This document shows, piece by piece, positions 27,296-37,310 of a stretch of 64,000 nucleotides of DNA (the first letter of the stretch is position 1; every line of letters begins with the position of its first letter). Origin of the DNA: Erwinia typographi. Lineage in GTDB: Bacteria; Pseudomonadota; Gammaproteobacteria; Enterobacterales; Enterobacteriaceae. The stretch spans positions 1-64,000 of the forward strand of contig NZ_JRUQ01000041.1 of the NCBI RefSeq assembly GCF_000773975.1, read 5' to 3'. The position numbers and the translations under genes are program-made. The notes beneath the pieces are model-generated. The model saw only the letters and a list, made by a program, of their open reading frames with translations. It was not told the DNA's origin and ran no database searches.

Positions 27296-28249
27296 ATGAT
27301 GTTATTTAACACCGGGAAATTGCGTATTGTCGCGCTGGCAACGGCATTACTGGCTTCAGGCAGCTATATAGCGTCGGCCGTTGCTGCGGCCCCCACTTAT
27401 GCTTTAGTGCAGATTAACCAGCAGGCGCTGTTTTTTAACCTGATGAATAAAGGGGCGCAGGACGCCGCGAAGGCCAGCGGTAAAGATCTGGTGGTCTTTA
27501 ACGCTACGGATAATCCGGTAGCGCAGAATGACGCCATTGAAAACTATATTCAGCAGGGCGTGAAAGGCATTCTGGTTGATGCGATTGACGTCAACGGCAT
27601 CATGCCGGCCATTGCCGAAGCGGCTAAGGCGAAGATCCCGGTTATCGCTATTGATGCGGTGCTGCCTGACGGGCCGCAGGCGGCGCAGGTTGGCGTGGAC
27701 AACATTGAAGGCGGTAAAATTCTTGGTAAATACTTCCTTGATTACGTTAAGAAAAATAGTGACGGCAAGGCCCGCGTTGGCATTGTCGGCGCGCTGAACT
27801 CGGCTATCCAGAACGATCGTCAGAAAGGGTTTGAAGAGACGATAAAAACCAATAAGCAGATCACCGTCGCCGACGTAGTGGATGGCCGTAATATTCAGGA
27901 TAACGCCATGACGGCGGCGGAAAACCTGATCACCGGCAACCCTGACTTAACGGCTATTTACGCCACCGGCGAGCCAGCGTTGCTGGGGGCTATCGCGGCG
28001 GTGGAAAATCAGGGGCGGCAGAAAGATATTAAAGTCTTTGGCTGGGATCTGACGGCAAAAGCGATTAGCGGAATCGACGGCGGCTTCGTGGCGGCAGTAC
28101 TGCAACAGGACCCCGAAAAAATGGGTGAAGAAGCGTTAAAAGCGCTTAATGACATTACCGCAGGAAAAACCGTAGCGAAGAGAATTCTGGTGCCTGCTAC
28201 CGTGGTCACTAAGGAGAACGTTGACCCTTATCGTCCGCTGTTTAAATAA
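27296..28249 (+). CDS. Periplasmic sugar-binding protein (RbsB-like)
   Basis: A 317-residue secreted solute receptor. A signal peptide with a hydrophobic core (IVALATALLASGSYIASAV) ends near AAA. The mature protein has the two-lobed type-1 fold: NPVAQNDAIENYIQQGVKGILVDAID (the N-lobe contact region), IPVIAIDA, VGVDNIEGG and GWDLTAKAISGIDGG near the C-terminus. I chose ATG 27296 after GAGG; the longer frame from 27029 has no signal-peptide logic. It should feed the permease and ATPase at 23775-25578 on the other strand, an unusual separation of receptor and membrane parts. Confidence 0.87.
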   Translation: MMLFNTGKLRIVALATALLASGSYIASAVAAAPTYALVQINQQALFFNLMNKGAQDAAKASGKDLVVFNATDNPVAQNDAIENYIQQGVKGILVDAIDVNGIMPAIAEAAKAKIPVIAIDAVLPDGPQAAQVGVDNIEGGKILGKYFLDYVKKNSDGKARVGIVGALNSAIQNDRQKGFEETIKTNKQITVADVVDGRNIQDNAMTAAENLITGNPDLTAIYATGEPALLGAIAAVENQGRQKDIKVFGWDLTAKAISGIDGGFVAAVLQQDPEKMGEEALKALNDITAGKTVAKRILVPATVVTKENVDPYRPLFK

Positions 28250-28285
28250 CCGCGACGGCCCGCCCAAATGGGTGGGCCGCTCTGT

Positions 28286-29146
28286 TTAGCCGTGCAGTAA
28301 CGCGCTGAGCTCCGCTGCTTTTGGAAAGGCGCTGAAGGTGCCCGGTCGGCTGACGGTAATAGCAGCGGCCTTGCTGGCGTGAGTAAGTGCTAACTCGTCT
28401 ATCTGAGTTTCGCGTAGCAGGGCGGAGGCGAGCATCACGGCGAGAAAGGTATCTCCCGCGCCAGTGGTGTCGACCACGGCGGCGGATGTTGCTGGGCAAA
28501 AGCGTTGAGTATCAAGGGTATTCAGCCAGGCACCCTGAGCACCGTGAGTAACCACTAACATTTTTACGCCAGCGGGCCTGAGCAGCGCCGCTTCATGCTG
28601 GTTCAGAATGGCAATATCCACCAGAGGCCAGAGCTGAGCAAAGCCAGATTTCACCGGCGAGGGGTTAAAAACAGTGGTCATTCCGCGAGATTTGGCCAGT
28701 TCGAACAGGCTGCGGGTCTTTTCCAGCGAGAAATTCCCCTGCTGCAATAAGACATCGCCGGGCGCCGCGTCGGTCAGGGCCTGAGTAATATCAGGCAGTC
28801 CCAGAGAATCAGCGGCAACGGTGGTGGTGATAATGGCATTATCACCGTCCGCGCTATTGAAAATAATTGAGGTATCACTGTGACAGGGGAATAAAAAATC
28901 CGGCAACAGCCGCAGCGGTTCAGCACGCATTTTCTCTCTGATCCAGCGGCCATTACTGTCATTTCCGACCGCGGCGATGAGCACCGTCTCTACGCCGCAG
29001 CGGGAAAGTAAAATTGCCTGATTGGCTCCTTTGCCACCGATATCTTGTGACGTTTTATTGCCATGAATGGATGAGCCTTTCGTGGGAATATCGGGTATCG
29101 CCCAGGTTTCATCGACGGCGATATTACCGGTGACATAAACACGCAT
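28286..29146 (-). CDS. PfkB/ribokinase-family carbohydrate kinase
   Basis: A 286-residue kinase of the ribokinase superfamily. The first PfkB signature is DIGGKGANQAILLSRCG (about residues 35-51) and the second is the anion hole/catalytic base DTTGAGDTFLAVMLA (Asp near 226). ATP donates phosphate to a sugar or nucleoside hydroxyl. It is convergent with the binding-protein gene and divergent from the BtpA-like gene by under 30 bp, so it shares a regulatory region with the 29.2-30.7 kb pair. The likely role is phosphorylation of the sugar or nucleoside brought in by this locus. Confidence 0.87.
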   Translation of the reverse strand: MRVYVTGNIAVDETWAIPDIPTKGSSIHGNKTSQDIGGKGANQAILLSRCGVETVLIAAVGNDSNGRWIREKMRAEPLRLLPDFLFPCHSDTSIIFNSADGDNAIITTTVAADSLGLPDITQALTDAAPGDVLLQQGNFSLEKTRSLFELAKSRGMTTVFNPSPVKSGFAQLWPLVDIAILNQHEAALLRPAGVKMLVVTHGAQGAWLNTLDTQRFCPATSAAVVDTTGAGDTFLAVMLASALLRETQIDELALTHASKAAAITVSRPGTFSAFPKAAELSALLHG

Positions 29147-29173
29147 AGTGTTTCCTTGAACAGGATGAATAAG

Positions 29174-30019
29174 ATGGTTTCTATATCAGCAGAAAAAACA
29201 GACGCAATACAAGCTATTTTTTCACGTAAGAAGGCAGTTATTGGCGTTATTCATTGTGACCCGTTTCCCGGCTCGCCAAAATACCGTGGTAGATCGGTGG
29301 GGGATATAATTGAACGGGCGATTCGTGATGCGGATAATTATATTTCTGGCGGCGTTCATGGTTTGATAATTGAAAATCATGGCGATATTCCCTTTTCTAA
29401 ACCTGAAGATATCGGCCCTGAAACAGCGGCGCTGATGGCGGTGATTACTGATAAAGTCCGCACCCGGTTTAACGTGCCGCTGGGGATTAACGTGCTGGCG
29501 AATGCCGCTATTCCTGCTCTGGCTACCGCGCTGGCAGGCGGCGCGGATTTTGTGCGGGTTAACCAGTGGGCCAATGCCTACATCGCCAATGAAGGTTTTA
29601 TCGAAGGGGCGGCGGCTAAGGCGCTGCGCTACCGCAACCAGCTGCGCGCCGATCACATCCGGGTTTTTGCCGACAGCCATGTAAAGCACGGCAGCCATGC
29701 GATTGTCGCCGACCGGTCGATTCAGGAACTGACGCGCGACGTGGATTTTTTTGAAGCCGACGCGGTGATCGCCACCGGGCAGCGCACCGGTGATAGCGCA
29801 ACGCTGGGTGAGATTGATGAAATTCGTGGCGCAACCGAGCTGCCGCTGCTGGTGGGATCGGGCGTGACGCCGGACAACGTTGGGCAGATCCTGTCGCGGA
29901 CTCAGGGGGTGATTGTCGCCAGCGCGCTGAAAGTTGATGGCGTCTGGTGGAATGAGGTTGAACTCGCCCGCGTGCAGCATTTTATGGCGGCGGCCCGTTC
30001 CGCGCTGGAGGCTGAATAG
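29174..30019 (+). CDS. BtpA/SgcQ-family TIM-barrel protein
   Basis: A 281-residue protein of the BtpA family (PF03437), related to E. coli SgcQ. Conserved segments are VIGVIHCDPFPGSP at the N-terminus, GGVHGLIIENHGDIPF, LGINVLANAAIPALA, ADFVRVNQWANAY and ADAVIATGQRTG, then VGSGVTPDNVGQIL, which resembles a phosphate-binding loop. The biochemical activity of the family is unknown. ATG 29174 is favoured because AGGA lies 8 bp before it; ATG 29165 and TTG 29156 are in frame. The stop codon is followed directly by the TenA start, so the two are coupled. Confidence 0.78.
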   Translation: MVSISAEKTDAIQAIFSRKKAVIGVIHCDPFPGSPKYRGRSVGDIIERAIRDADNYISGGVHGLIIENHGDIPFSKPEDIGPETAALMAVITDKVRTRFNVPLGINVLANAAIPALATALAGGADFVRVNQWANAYIANEGFIEGAAAKALRYRNQLRADHIRVFADSHVKHGSHAIVADRSIQELTRDVDFFEADAVIATGQRTGDSATLGEIDEIRGATELPLLVGSGVTPDNVGQILSRTQGVIVASALKVDGVWWNEVELARVQHFMAAARSALEAE

Positions 30020-30664
30020 ATGGAAGCTTTCAGCGATCGTCTGCTGCGCGAGCATCAGGGTGCCTGGCAGGCGATGCAGCAGCACCGTTTCGTCTGCGAG
30101 ATTGAGCAGGACGTCTTGCCGCAGGAGGTATTCAACCGCTACCTGGTGTTCGAAGGTAATTTTGTTGCCACCGCCATTGCTATATTTGCGCTTGGCGTTA
30201 GCAAAGCGCCCGATATCCGCCAGCAGCGCTGGCTGATTGGCGTGCTCAATGCGCTGGTAGATACGCAAATCGCCTGGTTTGAAACGGTGCTGGCTAAACG
30301 TGGGATAGATTCTGTCGACTATCCGGACGATCTGCCGGGCGTCAGGCGCTTTCGTGACGGGATGTTAAACGTGGCGCAGAGCGGCAGCTATGAGGAGATC
30401 GTCACGCTGATGTTTGGCGCAGAATGGATGTATTACCACTGGTGCAAACGCGTCAGCCTTAATACTCAGAGTGATGAGGATCTGCGCCGCTGGGTGGAGC
30501 TTCATGCCGAAGAGGAGTTTTATCAGCAGGCCAGCTGGCTAAAGACCGAGTTGGATCGCTGTGCGTCAGCCTTGAGCTCAGAGCAGAAGCTTACTCTCTC
30601 AGCGCTTTATGGCAAGGTGCTGAAGTGGGAAATTGATTTCCATAGCGCGGCCTATCCTGAATAA
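30020..30664 (+). CDS. TenA-family protein
   Basis: A 214-residue all-helical protein of the TenA/thiaminase-II family. It has FVCEIEQDVLPQEVFNRYLVFEGNF near 25-50, then MFGAEWMYYHWCKR near 135, and the C-terminal AEEEFYQQASWLKTELDR with a glutamate in the position expected for a TenA catalytic residue. TenA enzymes hydrolyse aminopyrimidines from degraded thiamin, but the usual active-site Cys of the C-type is not obvious, so this looks like a divergent TenA. Its coupling to a BtpA-like protein inside a sugar-type uptake locus hints that it acts on an N-heterocyclic glycoside; that is inference. Confidence 0.75.
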   Translation: MEAFSDRLLREHQGAWQAMQQHRFVCEIEQDVLPQEVFNRYLVFEGNFVATAIAIFALGVSKAPDIRQQRWLIGVLNALVDTQIAWFETVLAKRGIDSVDYPDDLPGVRRFRDGMLNVAQSGSYEEIVTLMFGAEWMYYHWCKRVSLNTQSDEDLRRWVELHAEEEFYQQASWLKTELDRCASALSSEQKLTLSALYGKVLKWEIDFHSAAYPE

Positions 30665-30672
30665 CCGTGCAG

Positions 30673-30700
30673 AAAAAAGGGCGGAAAAGAGTTTCCGCCC
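30673..30700 (-). terminator. Rho-independent terminator of the alcohol dehydrogenase gene
   Basis: Stem GGGCGGAAA / TTTCCGCCC (30679-30687, 30692-30700) with a 4-nt loop. On the minus strand it is followed by a T-run (plus-strand A-run 30673-30678). On the plus strand it could also stop tenA, but no T-run follows in that direction. Confidence 0.8.
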
Positions 30701-30750
30701 TGAGGGTCGTGACTGCGCTACCTGAGAAGCATCAGGTAACCCTGAAGGTC

Positions 30751-31809
30751 TTAACCAGCCGCGCGCAGCGTGTCGATGTCGATGACAAAGCGGTATTTCA
30801 CGTCGCTTTTCAGCATACGTTCATAGGCTTCGTTGATCTCATCCATTTTGATCATCTCAATATCGGAGGTGAGATTATGCTTGCCGCAGAAATCCAGCAT
30901 TTCCTGGGTTTCTTTGATGCCGCCGATCAGGGAACCGGCAATGCTACGGCGCTTAAAGATCAGGTTAAACACCTGCGGTGACGGATGGGAATGTTCAGGA
31001 ACGCCAACCAGCGTCATGGTGCCATCGCGACGCAGCAGGGTGATGAACTGATCGAGATCGTGCTGAGCCGCAACGGTGTTCAGAATGAAGTCGAAGGTGT
31101 TGGTATGCTGCGCCATCTGCTCAGCATCTTTGGAAATCACCACTTCATCGGCACCCAGACGCTTGCCATCTTCAATCTTGGAAGGCGAGGTGGTGAACAG
31201 CACGACGTGCGCGCCCATTGCGTGCGCGATTTTCACGCCCATATGACCCAGACCGCCCAGACCGACGATGCCAACTTTCTTGCCAGGACCAACTTTCCAG
31301 TGGTGCAGCGGAGAGAAGGTGGTGATACCGGCACACAGCAGCGGTGCGGCGCCTGCCGGGTCCAGATTTTCCGGGATACGCAGCACGAAGTCTTCGTTAA
31401 CGATGACCTGGGTTGAGTAGCCGCCGTAGGTGATCTCGCCAGTAACGCGATCCTGGCCGTTATAAGTGCCGGTAAAACCGTTCTCACAGTACTGCTCAAG
31501 ATCTTCTTTACAGCTGTCACACTCGCGGCAGGAGTCAACCAGACAGCCAACGCCAACGATATCGCCAACTTTATATTTATGGGTATGACCGCCAACGGCG
31601 GTTACGCGGCCAACAATTTCATGGCCAGGGACGACAGGAAAAACGGTATTTTTCCACTCGTTGCGGGCCTGGTGAAGGTCAGAGTGGCAAACGCCGCAGT
31701 ACATCACTTCAATCTGGACATCGTGTTCACGCAGTTCGCGCGGCTGGTACTCAAACGGGGCCAGCTTTGATTTTGCGTCCTGTGCGGCATAGGCATGGGT
31801 AATATTCAT
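30751..31809 (-). CDS. Zinc-dependent alcohol/aldehyde reductase (YahK-like)
   Basis: A 352-residue medium-chain dehydrogenase. Catalytic zinc site: YCGVCHSDLH and VPGHEIVG. Structural zinc: the four cysteines in CRECDSCKEDLEQYC. Cofactor site: GLGGLGHMGVKIAHAMG. It is similar along its length to E. coli YahK, an NADPH-preferring broad aldehyde reductase. ATG 31809 has GGAG at the right distance; upstream codons in the frame are ignored. It lies between the sugar locus and uvrA and has its own terminator, so it is probably monocistronic. Confidence 0.88.
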   Translation of the reverse strand: MNITHAYAAQDAKSKLAPFEYQPRELREHDVQIEVMYCGVCHSDLHQARNEWKNTVFPVVPGHEIVGRVTAVGGHTHKYKVGDIVGVGCLVDSCRECDSCKEDLEQYCENGFTGTYNGQDRVTGEITYGGYSTQVIVNEDFVLRIPENLDPAGAAPLLCAGITTFSPLHHWKVGPGKKVGIVGLGGLGHMGVKIAHAMGAHVVLFTTSPSKIEDGKRLGADEVVISKDAEQMAQHTNTFDFILNTVAAQHDLDQFITLLRRDGTMTLVGVPEHSHPSPQVFNLIFKRRSIAGSLIGGIKETQEMLDFCGKHNLTSDIEMIKMDEINEAYERMLKSDVKYRFVIDIDTLRAAG

Positions 31810-32112
31810 GGTATCTCCAGTCATTGAAAATGTCTTGAACGTAATGCTTTGGGGATGTTCTGCCGGAGCAAGCCGACAGAATCTGAGTAGCATCAGAGAA
31901 CACTAAGGATAGTTAGCTAAACGCAAAGCGGGTATGCCGGAACCTGTTTAAATCTTGCCTGATCCTGCATAAATTTCTCTGAAGCGACAAAAAGAACGGG
32001 AAAAACAAGGTGATTTGTTGAAGCGAAAGGACTTTATCAGGTTACCTGAAGCGCACGATACCGCGCTCTTCAGACGCGTAATAAAAAGGGCGGATGTCTC
32101 CGCCCATTAATC
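31810..32112. other. Gap between alcohol dehydrogenase gene and uvrA
   Basis: About 300 bp containing the uvrA terminator and, presumably, the promoter of the minus-strand dehydrogenase gene. No further gene is visible. Confidence 0.5.
32080..32105 (-). terminator. Rho-independent terminator of uvrA
   Basis: On the minus strand GGGCGGA-GACA-TCCGCCC (arms 32088-32094 and 32099-32105) is followed by a T-run (plus-strand AAAAA). It lies 8 bp past the uvrA stop codon. Confidence 0.85.
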
Positions 32113-34944
32113 TTAGTCGAGATTCAGCAACGGTTTCAGGAAACGTGCAGTATGCGACTCTTTGCACATCGCCACCGTTTCTGGCGTACCTGATACGAGG
32201 ATTTGACCGCCGCCGCTGCCCCCTTCCGGCCCCAGATCAACAATCCAGTCGGCGGTTTTGATCACATCAAGGTTGTGCTCAATCACCACGATGGTGTTGC
32301 CCTGGTCGCGCAGTTGATGCAGCACTTGCAGCAGTTGCTGAATATCCGCGAAATGCAGGCCGGTCGTCGGTTCATCCAGAATATACAGCGTCTGGCCCGT
32401 GCCGCGTTTGGACAGCTCGCGCGCCAGCTTCACGCGCTGGGCCTCGCCGCCGGAAAGCGTGGTCGCCGCCTGGCCCAAACGAATGTACGAAAGGCCGACT
32501 TCCATCAGCGTTTGCAGCTTACGCGCCAGCGCCGGAACGGCATCGAAGAACTCACGCGCTTCTTCAATAGTCATTTCCAGCACTTCATGGATGCTTTTAC
32601 CTTTGTACTTCACTTCCAGCGTTTCGCGGTTATAGCGCTTGCCCTTGCACTGATCGCAGGGCACGTAGATATCGGGCAGGAAGTGCATCTCAACCTTGAT
32701 CACGCCGTCGCCCTGGCAGGCCTCGCAGCGGCCGCCACGCACGTTAAAGCTGAAGCGGCCCGGGGTATAGCCCCGCGCGCGCGATTCGGGAACGCCAGCA
32801 AACAGCTCGCGCACCGGGGTGAAGATGCCGGTGTAGGTCGCCGGGTTAGATCGCGGCGTGCGGCCAATTGGGCTCTGGTCGATATCGATCACTTTATCGA
32901 AGTGTTCCATACCGGTGATTTCGCGATAGGGCGCGGCTTCGGCAATGGTCGCGCCGTTAAGCTGGCGCTGGGCAATCGGGAACAGCGTATCGTTTATCAG
33001 CGTTGATTTACCCGAGCCGGACACGCCGGTAATGCAGCTGAACAACCCAACCGGCAGCGTCAGCGTGACATCCTTCAGGTTGTTACCCTTCGCGCCCGAC
33101 AGCTTCAGCACTTTGCCCGGATCGGCCTTTACGCGCTCTTTCGGAATAGCAATGCCGCGTTTGCCGCTGAGAAACTGGCCGGTAAGGGACTCTTCCACCG
33201 CCATGATATCGTCAACGGTGCCTTCGGCCACTACCTGACCGCCGTGCACGCCGGCACCGGGACCAATATCGATCACATGGTCGGCGGCCCGGATCGCATC
33301 CTCATCGTGTTCGACCACGATTACCGTGTTGCCAAGGTTACGCAGGTGGATCAGCGTTTCCAGCAGGCGTTCGTTATCGCGCTGATGCAGGCCAATCGAC
33401 GGTTCGTCCAGCACGTACATTACGCCGACCAGTCCGGCGCCGATCTGGCTTGCCAGACGAATGCGCTGCGCTTCCCCGCCGGACAGGGTGTCTGCGGATC
33501 GGGACATCGAAAGGTAGTTCAGGCCGACGTTGACCAGGAACCTCAGGCGGTCGCCAATCTCTTTCAGCACTTTCTCGGCGATCTGCGCCCGCTGGCCGCT
33601 CAGCTTCATGTTATGGAAAAATTCCAGCGCATGGCCGATGCTCATATCCGCAATGGTCGGCAGCGTGGTGTTTTCCACAAACACATGGCGCGCTTCGCGC
33701 TTCAGGCGCGTGCCGTGGCAGCTGGTGCACGAACGGTTGCTGATAAATTTCGCCAGATCTTCGCGCACGGCGGAAGATTCGGTTTCCTTATAGCGGCGCT
33801 CCATATTGTGCAGCACGCCTTCGAACGGATGGCGGCGAACGGACGTATCGCCGCGATCGTTAATGTACTTAAATTCAATGTTTTCTTTGCCGGAGCCGTA
33901 CAGGATCACCTGACGCGTGTGTTCATTCAGCGAGTCAAACGGCGCTTCAATATCAAATTTCAGGTGCTCTGACAGTGAGCGCAGCATCTGGAAATAGTAG
34001 AAGTTGCGGCGATCCCAGCCGCGAATAGCGCCGCCCGCCAGCGACAGCTCGGGGTTTTGCACCACGCGGTCGGGGTCGAAATACTGCTGCACGCCGAGGC
34101 CGTCGCAGGTTGGACAGGCACCTGCCGGATTGTTAAACGAGAACAGGCGCGGTTCCAGCTCGCTCATGCTGTAGCCGCAGATTGGGCAGGCAAAGTTAGC
34201 GGAGAACAGCAGCTCTTCCGCCGCTTCATCATCCATATCCGCCACGACGGCCGTTCCGCCGGAGAGCTCCAGCGCCGTTTCAAACGATTCGGCCAGCCTC
34301 TGCTGGAGATCTTCCCGGACTTTGAAACGATCGACCACCACTTCAATGGTGTGCTTCTTTTGTAGCTCCAGCTTCGGCGGATCCGACAGATCGCACACTT
34401 CGCCATCGATACGGGCGCGGATATAGCCCTGCGAGGCCAGGTTCTCCAGCGTTTTGGTGTGTTCGCCCTTACGCTCTTTGACGATCGGCGCCAGCAGCAT
34501 CAGCCTGCGGCCCTCTGGCTGCGCCAGCACGTTATCCACCATCTGGCTGACGGTCTGCGCGGCCAGCGGCACGTCGTGATCCGGGCAGCGAGGCTCACCC
34601 ACGCGGGCAAACAGCAGGCGCAGGTAGTCGTGAATCTCGGTGATGGTGCCCACGGTGGAGCGCGGGTTGTGTGAAGTTGATTTCTGCTCGATCGAGATAG
34701 CGGGCGACAACCCTTCTATATGATCGACGTCCGGCTTCTCCATCAGGGAGAGAAACTGGCGCGCATAGGCGGAGAGAGACTCCACATAGCGGCGCTGCCC
34801 TTCGGCGTAGAGTGTGTCAAACGCCAGCGAAGACTTACCGGAACCTGACAGGCCGGTGACAACGATCAGTTTGTCGCGAGGGATGATCAGGCTGATATTT
34901 TTCAAATTATGGGTGCGGGCACCCCGTACTTCGATCTTATCCAT
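32113..34944 (-). CDS. uvrA: Excinuclease ABC subunit A
   Basis: UvrA is the damage-recognition ATPase of nucleotide excision repair. The 943-residue protein is near the 940 residues of E. coli. It has two ABC modules, each with Walker A (GLSGSGKSS near 31, GVSGSGKST near 640) and signature LSGGEAQR. Zinc-finger cysteine pairs appear in CPICGYS...CPTCDG and CEACQGDG...CDQCKG. It is divergent to ssb, with a LexA box between them, as in E. coli. The identification is firm. Confidence 0.97.
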   Translation of the reverse strand: MDKIEVRGARTHNLKNISLIIPRDKLIVVTGLSGSGKSSLAFDTLYAEGQRRYVESLSAYARQFLSLMEKPDVDHIEGLSPAISIEQKSTSHNPRSTVGTITEIHDYLRLLFARVGEPRCPDHDVPLAAQTVSQMVDNVLAQPEGRRLMLLAPIVKERKGEHTKTLENLASQGYIRARIDGEVCDLSDPPKLELQKKHTIEVVVDRFKVREDLQQRLAESFETALELSGGTAVVADMDDEAAEELLFSANFACPICGYSMSELEPRLFSFNNPAGACPTCDGLGVQQYFDPDRVVQNPELSLAGGAIRGWDRRNFYYFQMLRSLSEHLKFDIEAPFDSLNEHTRQVILYGSGKENIEFKYINDRGDTSVRRHPFEGVLHNMERRYKETESSAVREDLAKFISNRSCTSCHGTRLKREARHVFVENTTLPTIADMSIGHALEFFHNMKLSGQRAQIAEKVLKEIGDRLRFLVNVGLNYLSMSRSADTLSGGEAQRIRLASQIGAGLVGVMYVLDEPSIGLHQRDNERLLETLIHLRNLGNTVIVVEHDEDAIRAADHVIDIGPGAGVHGGQVVAEGTVDDIMAVEESLTGQFLSGKRGIAIPKERVKADPGKVLKLSGAKGNNLKDVTLTLPVGLFSCITGVSGSGKSTLINDTLFPIAQRQLNGATIAEAAPYREITGMEHFDKVIDIDQSPIGRTPRSNPATYTGIFTPVRELFAGVPESRARGYTPGRFSFNVRGGRCEACQGDGVIKVEMHFLPDIYVPCDQCKGKRYNRETLEVKYKGKSIHEVLEMTIEEAREFFDAVPALARKLQTLMEVGLSYIRLGQAATTLSGGEAQRVKLARELSKRGTGQTLYILDEPTTGLHFADIQQLLQVLHQLRDQGNTIVVIEHNLDVIKTADWIVDLGPEGGSGGGQILVSGTPETVAMCKESHTARFLKPLLNLD

Positions 34945-35027
34945 TCACATTTCCCGGATTAACACAGACCTCACCATACCTGCCCGGCATGGTCAGAATG
35001 AAGCCTGTTATTATGGCACAAAATAAC

Positions 35028-35043
35028 CTGAATGGATATACAG
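35028..35043. promoter_or_regulatory. LexA (SOS) box between uvrA and ssb
   Basis: CTGAATGGATATACAG fits CTG-N10-CAG exactly and differs by one base from the E. coli uvrA/ssb box. It should place uvrA, and perhaps ssb, under LexA control. Confidence 0.92.
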
Positions 35044-35247
35044 TGTTTTGCCGCAATAGCACGGCAGGCTAAGGAGCCGGTCCGGTTGCCGAGCGTAAAA
35101 ATTCTCGATCCTTCTCAGGCCGCGAGCCGCAACGCTGTAAGCCAGATAAACCCTTTGCGAGGCCGATCTGAAAGTAGGATCTAAGGGTGTGTCATGCTAG
35201 AATTTCCAGCTTAGACTTAAAGCAGAACAATTATCGGAGACACGAAC

Positions 35248-35784
35248 ATGGCCAGCAGAGGCGTAAACAAAGTGATCCTGGTGGGCAACCTGGGTCAAGA
35301 CCCGGAAGTTCGCTACATGCCAAATGGCGGCGCCGTTGCCAACATCACCCTGGCCACGTCCGAAAGCTGGCGTGACAAGCAGACCGGCGAAACCAAAGAA
35401 AAAACCGAATGGCACCGCGTAGTGCTGTTTGGCAAACTGGCGGAAGTCGCGGCCGAATACTTGCGTAAAGGCTCTCAGGTGTATATTGAAGGCGCGCTGC
35501 AAACCCGTAAATGGACCGATCAGGCTGGCGTTGAGAAATACACGACCGAAGTAGTGGTCAACATTGGCGGCACCATGCAGATGCTGGGTGGCCGTCAGGG
35601 CGGCGCGCAGGCAGGCGGCGGGCAGGGCAACAACAACGGTTGGGGCCAGCCGCAGCAGCCGCAGGGCGGCGGCAGCCAGTTCAGCGGCGGACAGCAGTCT
35701 CGTCCGCAGGCACAGCCTCAGCAGAACAGCGCACCGGCGAACAACGAGCCGCCAATGGACTTCGACGACGATATTCCGTTCTAA
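35248..35784 (+). CDS. ssb: Single-stranded DNA-binding protein
   Basis: SSB coats single-stranded DNA and recruits repair and replication proteins through its C-terminal tip. The 178-residue protein has the same length as E. coli SSB, the OB fold ([22 protein letters not shown]...[13 protein letters not shown]), a Gly/Gln-rich linker and the acidic tip DFDDDIPF. A strong ribosome site (CGGAGACACGAAC) precedes ATG 35248. Confidence 0.97.
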   Translation: MASRGVNKVILVGNLGQDPEVRYMPNGGAVANITLATSESWRDKQTGETKEKTEWHRVVLFGKLAEVAAEYLRKGSQVYIEGALQTRKWTDQAGVEKYTTEVVVNIGGTMQMLGGRQGGAQAGGGQGNNNGWGQPQQPQGGGSQFSGGQQSRPQAQPQQNSAPANNEPPMDFDDDIPF

Positions 35785-35821
35785 AGTCGACCTAAGATAA
35801 AATCGTCAATTATTCCATTAT

Positions 35822-35849
35822 AAACCTCCGATTTATCGGAGGTTTTTTT
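35822..35849 (+). terminator. Rho-independent terminator of ssb
   Basis: Ten-bp stem AAACCTCCGA / TCGGAGGTTT with loop TTTA, followed by further T residues, 38 bp after the ssb stop. Confidence 0.92.
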
Positions 35850-36288
35850 CAGATGTTGAGTAGGACTTCTGAATTATCCTGGCTCGATTACATAACAATT
35901 TTATTAATTATGTCTGGCGTCGGTAATGGGCAAGGTTAACCATTCAATTTTTCTGGTGGAGAGAGCCCCCCATGTTTGTCGACGATAATGAGATACCGGA
36001 CTAATAGATAACCCTCGCTGTTACTGCATGCCGTTAGACTTCTCATATTGCATCAGACAATAAACCGATATTACTAACTGACGGTTGTATCTAATACTGG
36101 CGGCAGGTCAAGCAATATTGATCAAAAGCAAAAATCCTGCGTTTATATATTTCATTTTGACAACGACTCCTGTATAGCGTCCACTTCATTTGTTAAAACC
36201 CGGCTATCCAGAAAAAGGACGATCCGGATCTGGGTGCGTGTGCCGTGTGTATGTTTCGGGTTCGGTCCTTCGGTCACAGTGAAGGATT

Positions 36289-36303
36289 TATGCATCGTGC
36301 ATA
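36289..36303. promoter_or_regulatory. LysR-type dyad TATGCA-TCG-TGCATA
   Basis: Perfect 6-bp arms lie about 87 bp upstream of the LysR gene at 36390. The position and the T/A-ended dyad suit a LysR-family autoregulatory or recognition site. It is not experimentally supported. Confidence 0.4.
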
Positions 36304-36389
36304 GAAACGTAAGAGAATAATGATTAATGTAAGTACAGCCTGGTGAAAATGGCTTATGCATTTTTCAACCGAATGAGGCAGGAAACTCA

Positions 36390-37268
36390 ATGGATCTAAA
36401 CCAGCTTAGAACATTTGTTACCGTCGCAGAAACGGCGAGCCTGACCCGAGCGGCCCGCCTTCTTTTTCTTAGCCAGCCAGCGGTGAGCGCCCATATCAAG
36501 TCGCTTGAGACGGAATTCAATGTCAGGCTTTTCAGGCGTACGCCGCGCGGCATGGAGCTTACCTCATCCGGTCTGATCATGCGGGACGAAGCTAGTCTCG
36601 CGCTTGACGCCGCCAGCAAATTTGTGAGTCGGGCCCGTTCGCTTCACGCGTCCGGGACCTGCGCGCTCGGAACCATCTCCGTCCCCGTGATCCTCAACCT
36701 GCCGCTGGTGCTCTCCCAGCTGCGTCAGCGGCACCAAAACGTCAGTCTGACGATCAGGCAGAATATTTCCGGTCATATCATTGACAGTTTGCTCGCCGGA
36801 GAGCTGGATGCGGGCTTCATCATCGGGGAGGTGAATGAAGCCCGGCTGGGCGCGATTACGATCTCACCAATCACCCTGTGCATAGTCGGTCCCTGGGCCT
36901 GGAAGACACGGCTTGAGGCTGCCGGATGGGGGCAACTTCAGGAGTTCCCCTGGATTGTTACGCCGGAAAAGTGTTCTTTCAGCACCATCACGCGGGATTT
37001 TTTGAAGAGTCACGGAGTGAGTGTACAGCCAGCCATCGTCGCCGATCAGGAAAAAACGCTGGCTGAACTGGTCGCCCTGGAGGCCGGTATCACTCTCATG
37101 CGCGAGGATATTGCCCAGGTCCTTCAGGATAATGAAGAGCTGTATATCTGGCCTGGGGATAAAACGGTAAGCCAGCTCTGTTTTCTCTGGGATCGTGAGA
37201 AAGAAACTTCTCCCGTCGTGGCCGCGCTGATCGATACAGTGAGGGATATCTGGCAGGTTCCCGGCTGA
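36390..37268 (+). CDS. LysR-family regulator of the 37.3-41.3 kb cassette
   Basis: A 292-residue LysR-type regulator with HTH DLNQLRTFVTVAETASLTRAARLLFLSQPAVSAHIKSLETEFN (residues 2-45; split here as the motif TRAARLLFLSQPAVSAHIK). The ligand domain begins near GTISVPVILN. It faces the minus-strand EamA-ligase-decarboxylase genes tail to tail, 42 bp from the exporter's end. Control of that cassette is likely from co-location but is not the classic divergent layout. Confidence 0.85.
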   Translation: MDLNQLRTFVTVAETASLTRAARLLFLSQPAVSAHIKSLETEFNVRLFRRTPRGMELTSSGLIMRDEASLALDAASKFVSRARSLHASGTCALGTISVPVILNLPLVLSQLRQRHQNVSLTIRQNISGHIIDSLLAGELDAGFIIGEVNEARLGAITISPITLCIVGPWAWKTRLEAAGWGQLQEFPWIVTPEKCSFSTITRDFLKSHGVSVQPAIVADQEKTLAELVALEAGITLMREDIAQVLQDNEELYIWPGDKTVSQLCFLWDREKETSPVVAALIDTVRDIWQVPG

Positions 37269-37310
37269 GACTTTTTACAGCCCCCCTTCATGGAGAGGGC
37301 CGGACGGGGC

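Larger units (their letters stand above)
35785..36389. other. 605-bp region between ssb and the LysR gene
   Basis: It holds the ssb terminator (35822-35849) and a dyad near 36289, both listed. A minus-strand frame at 36152-36361 has no recognisable motif and I do not accept it. Base composition drops to AT-rich here, marking the start of the accessory region. Confidence 0.5.

Noticed and set aside
29222-30268. 348-residue open frame on the minus strand
   Set aside because: It is antisense to the BtpA-like and TenA genes, has low-complexity composition, and shows no family motif.
36152-36361. 69-residue minus-strand open frame after ssb
   Set aside because: No motif, no ribosome site and no neighbour context; treated as chance.
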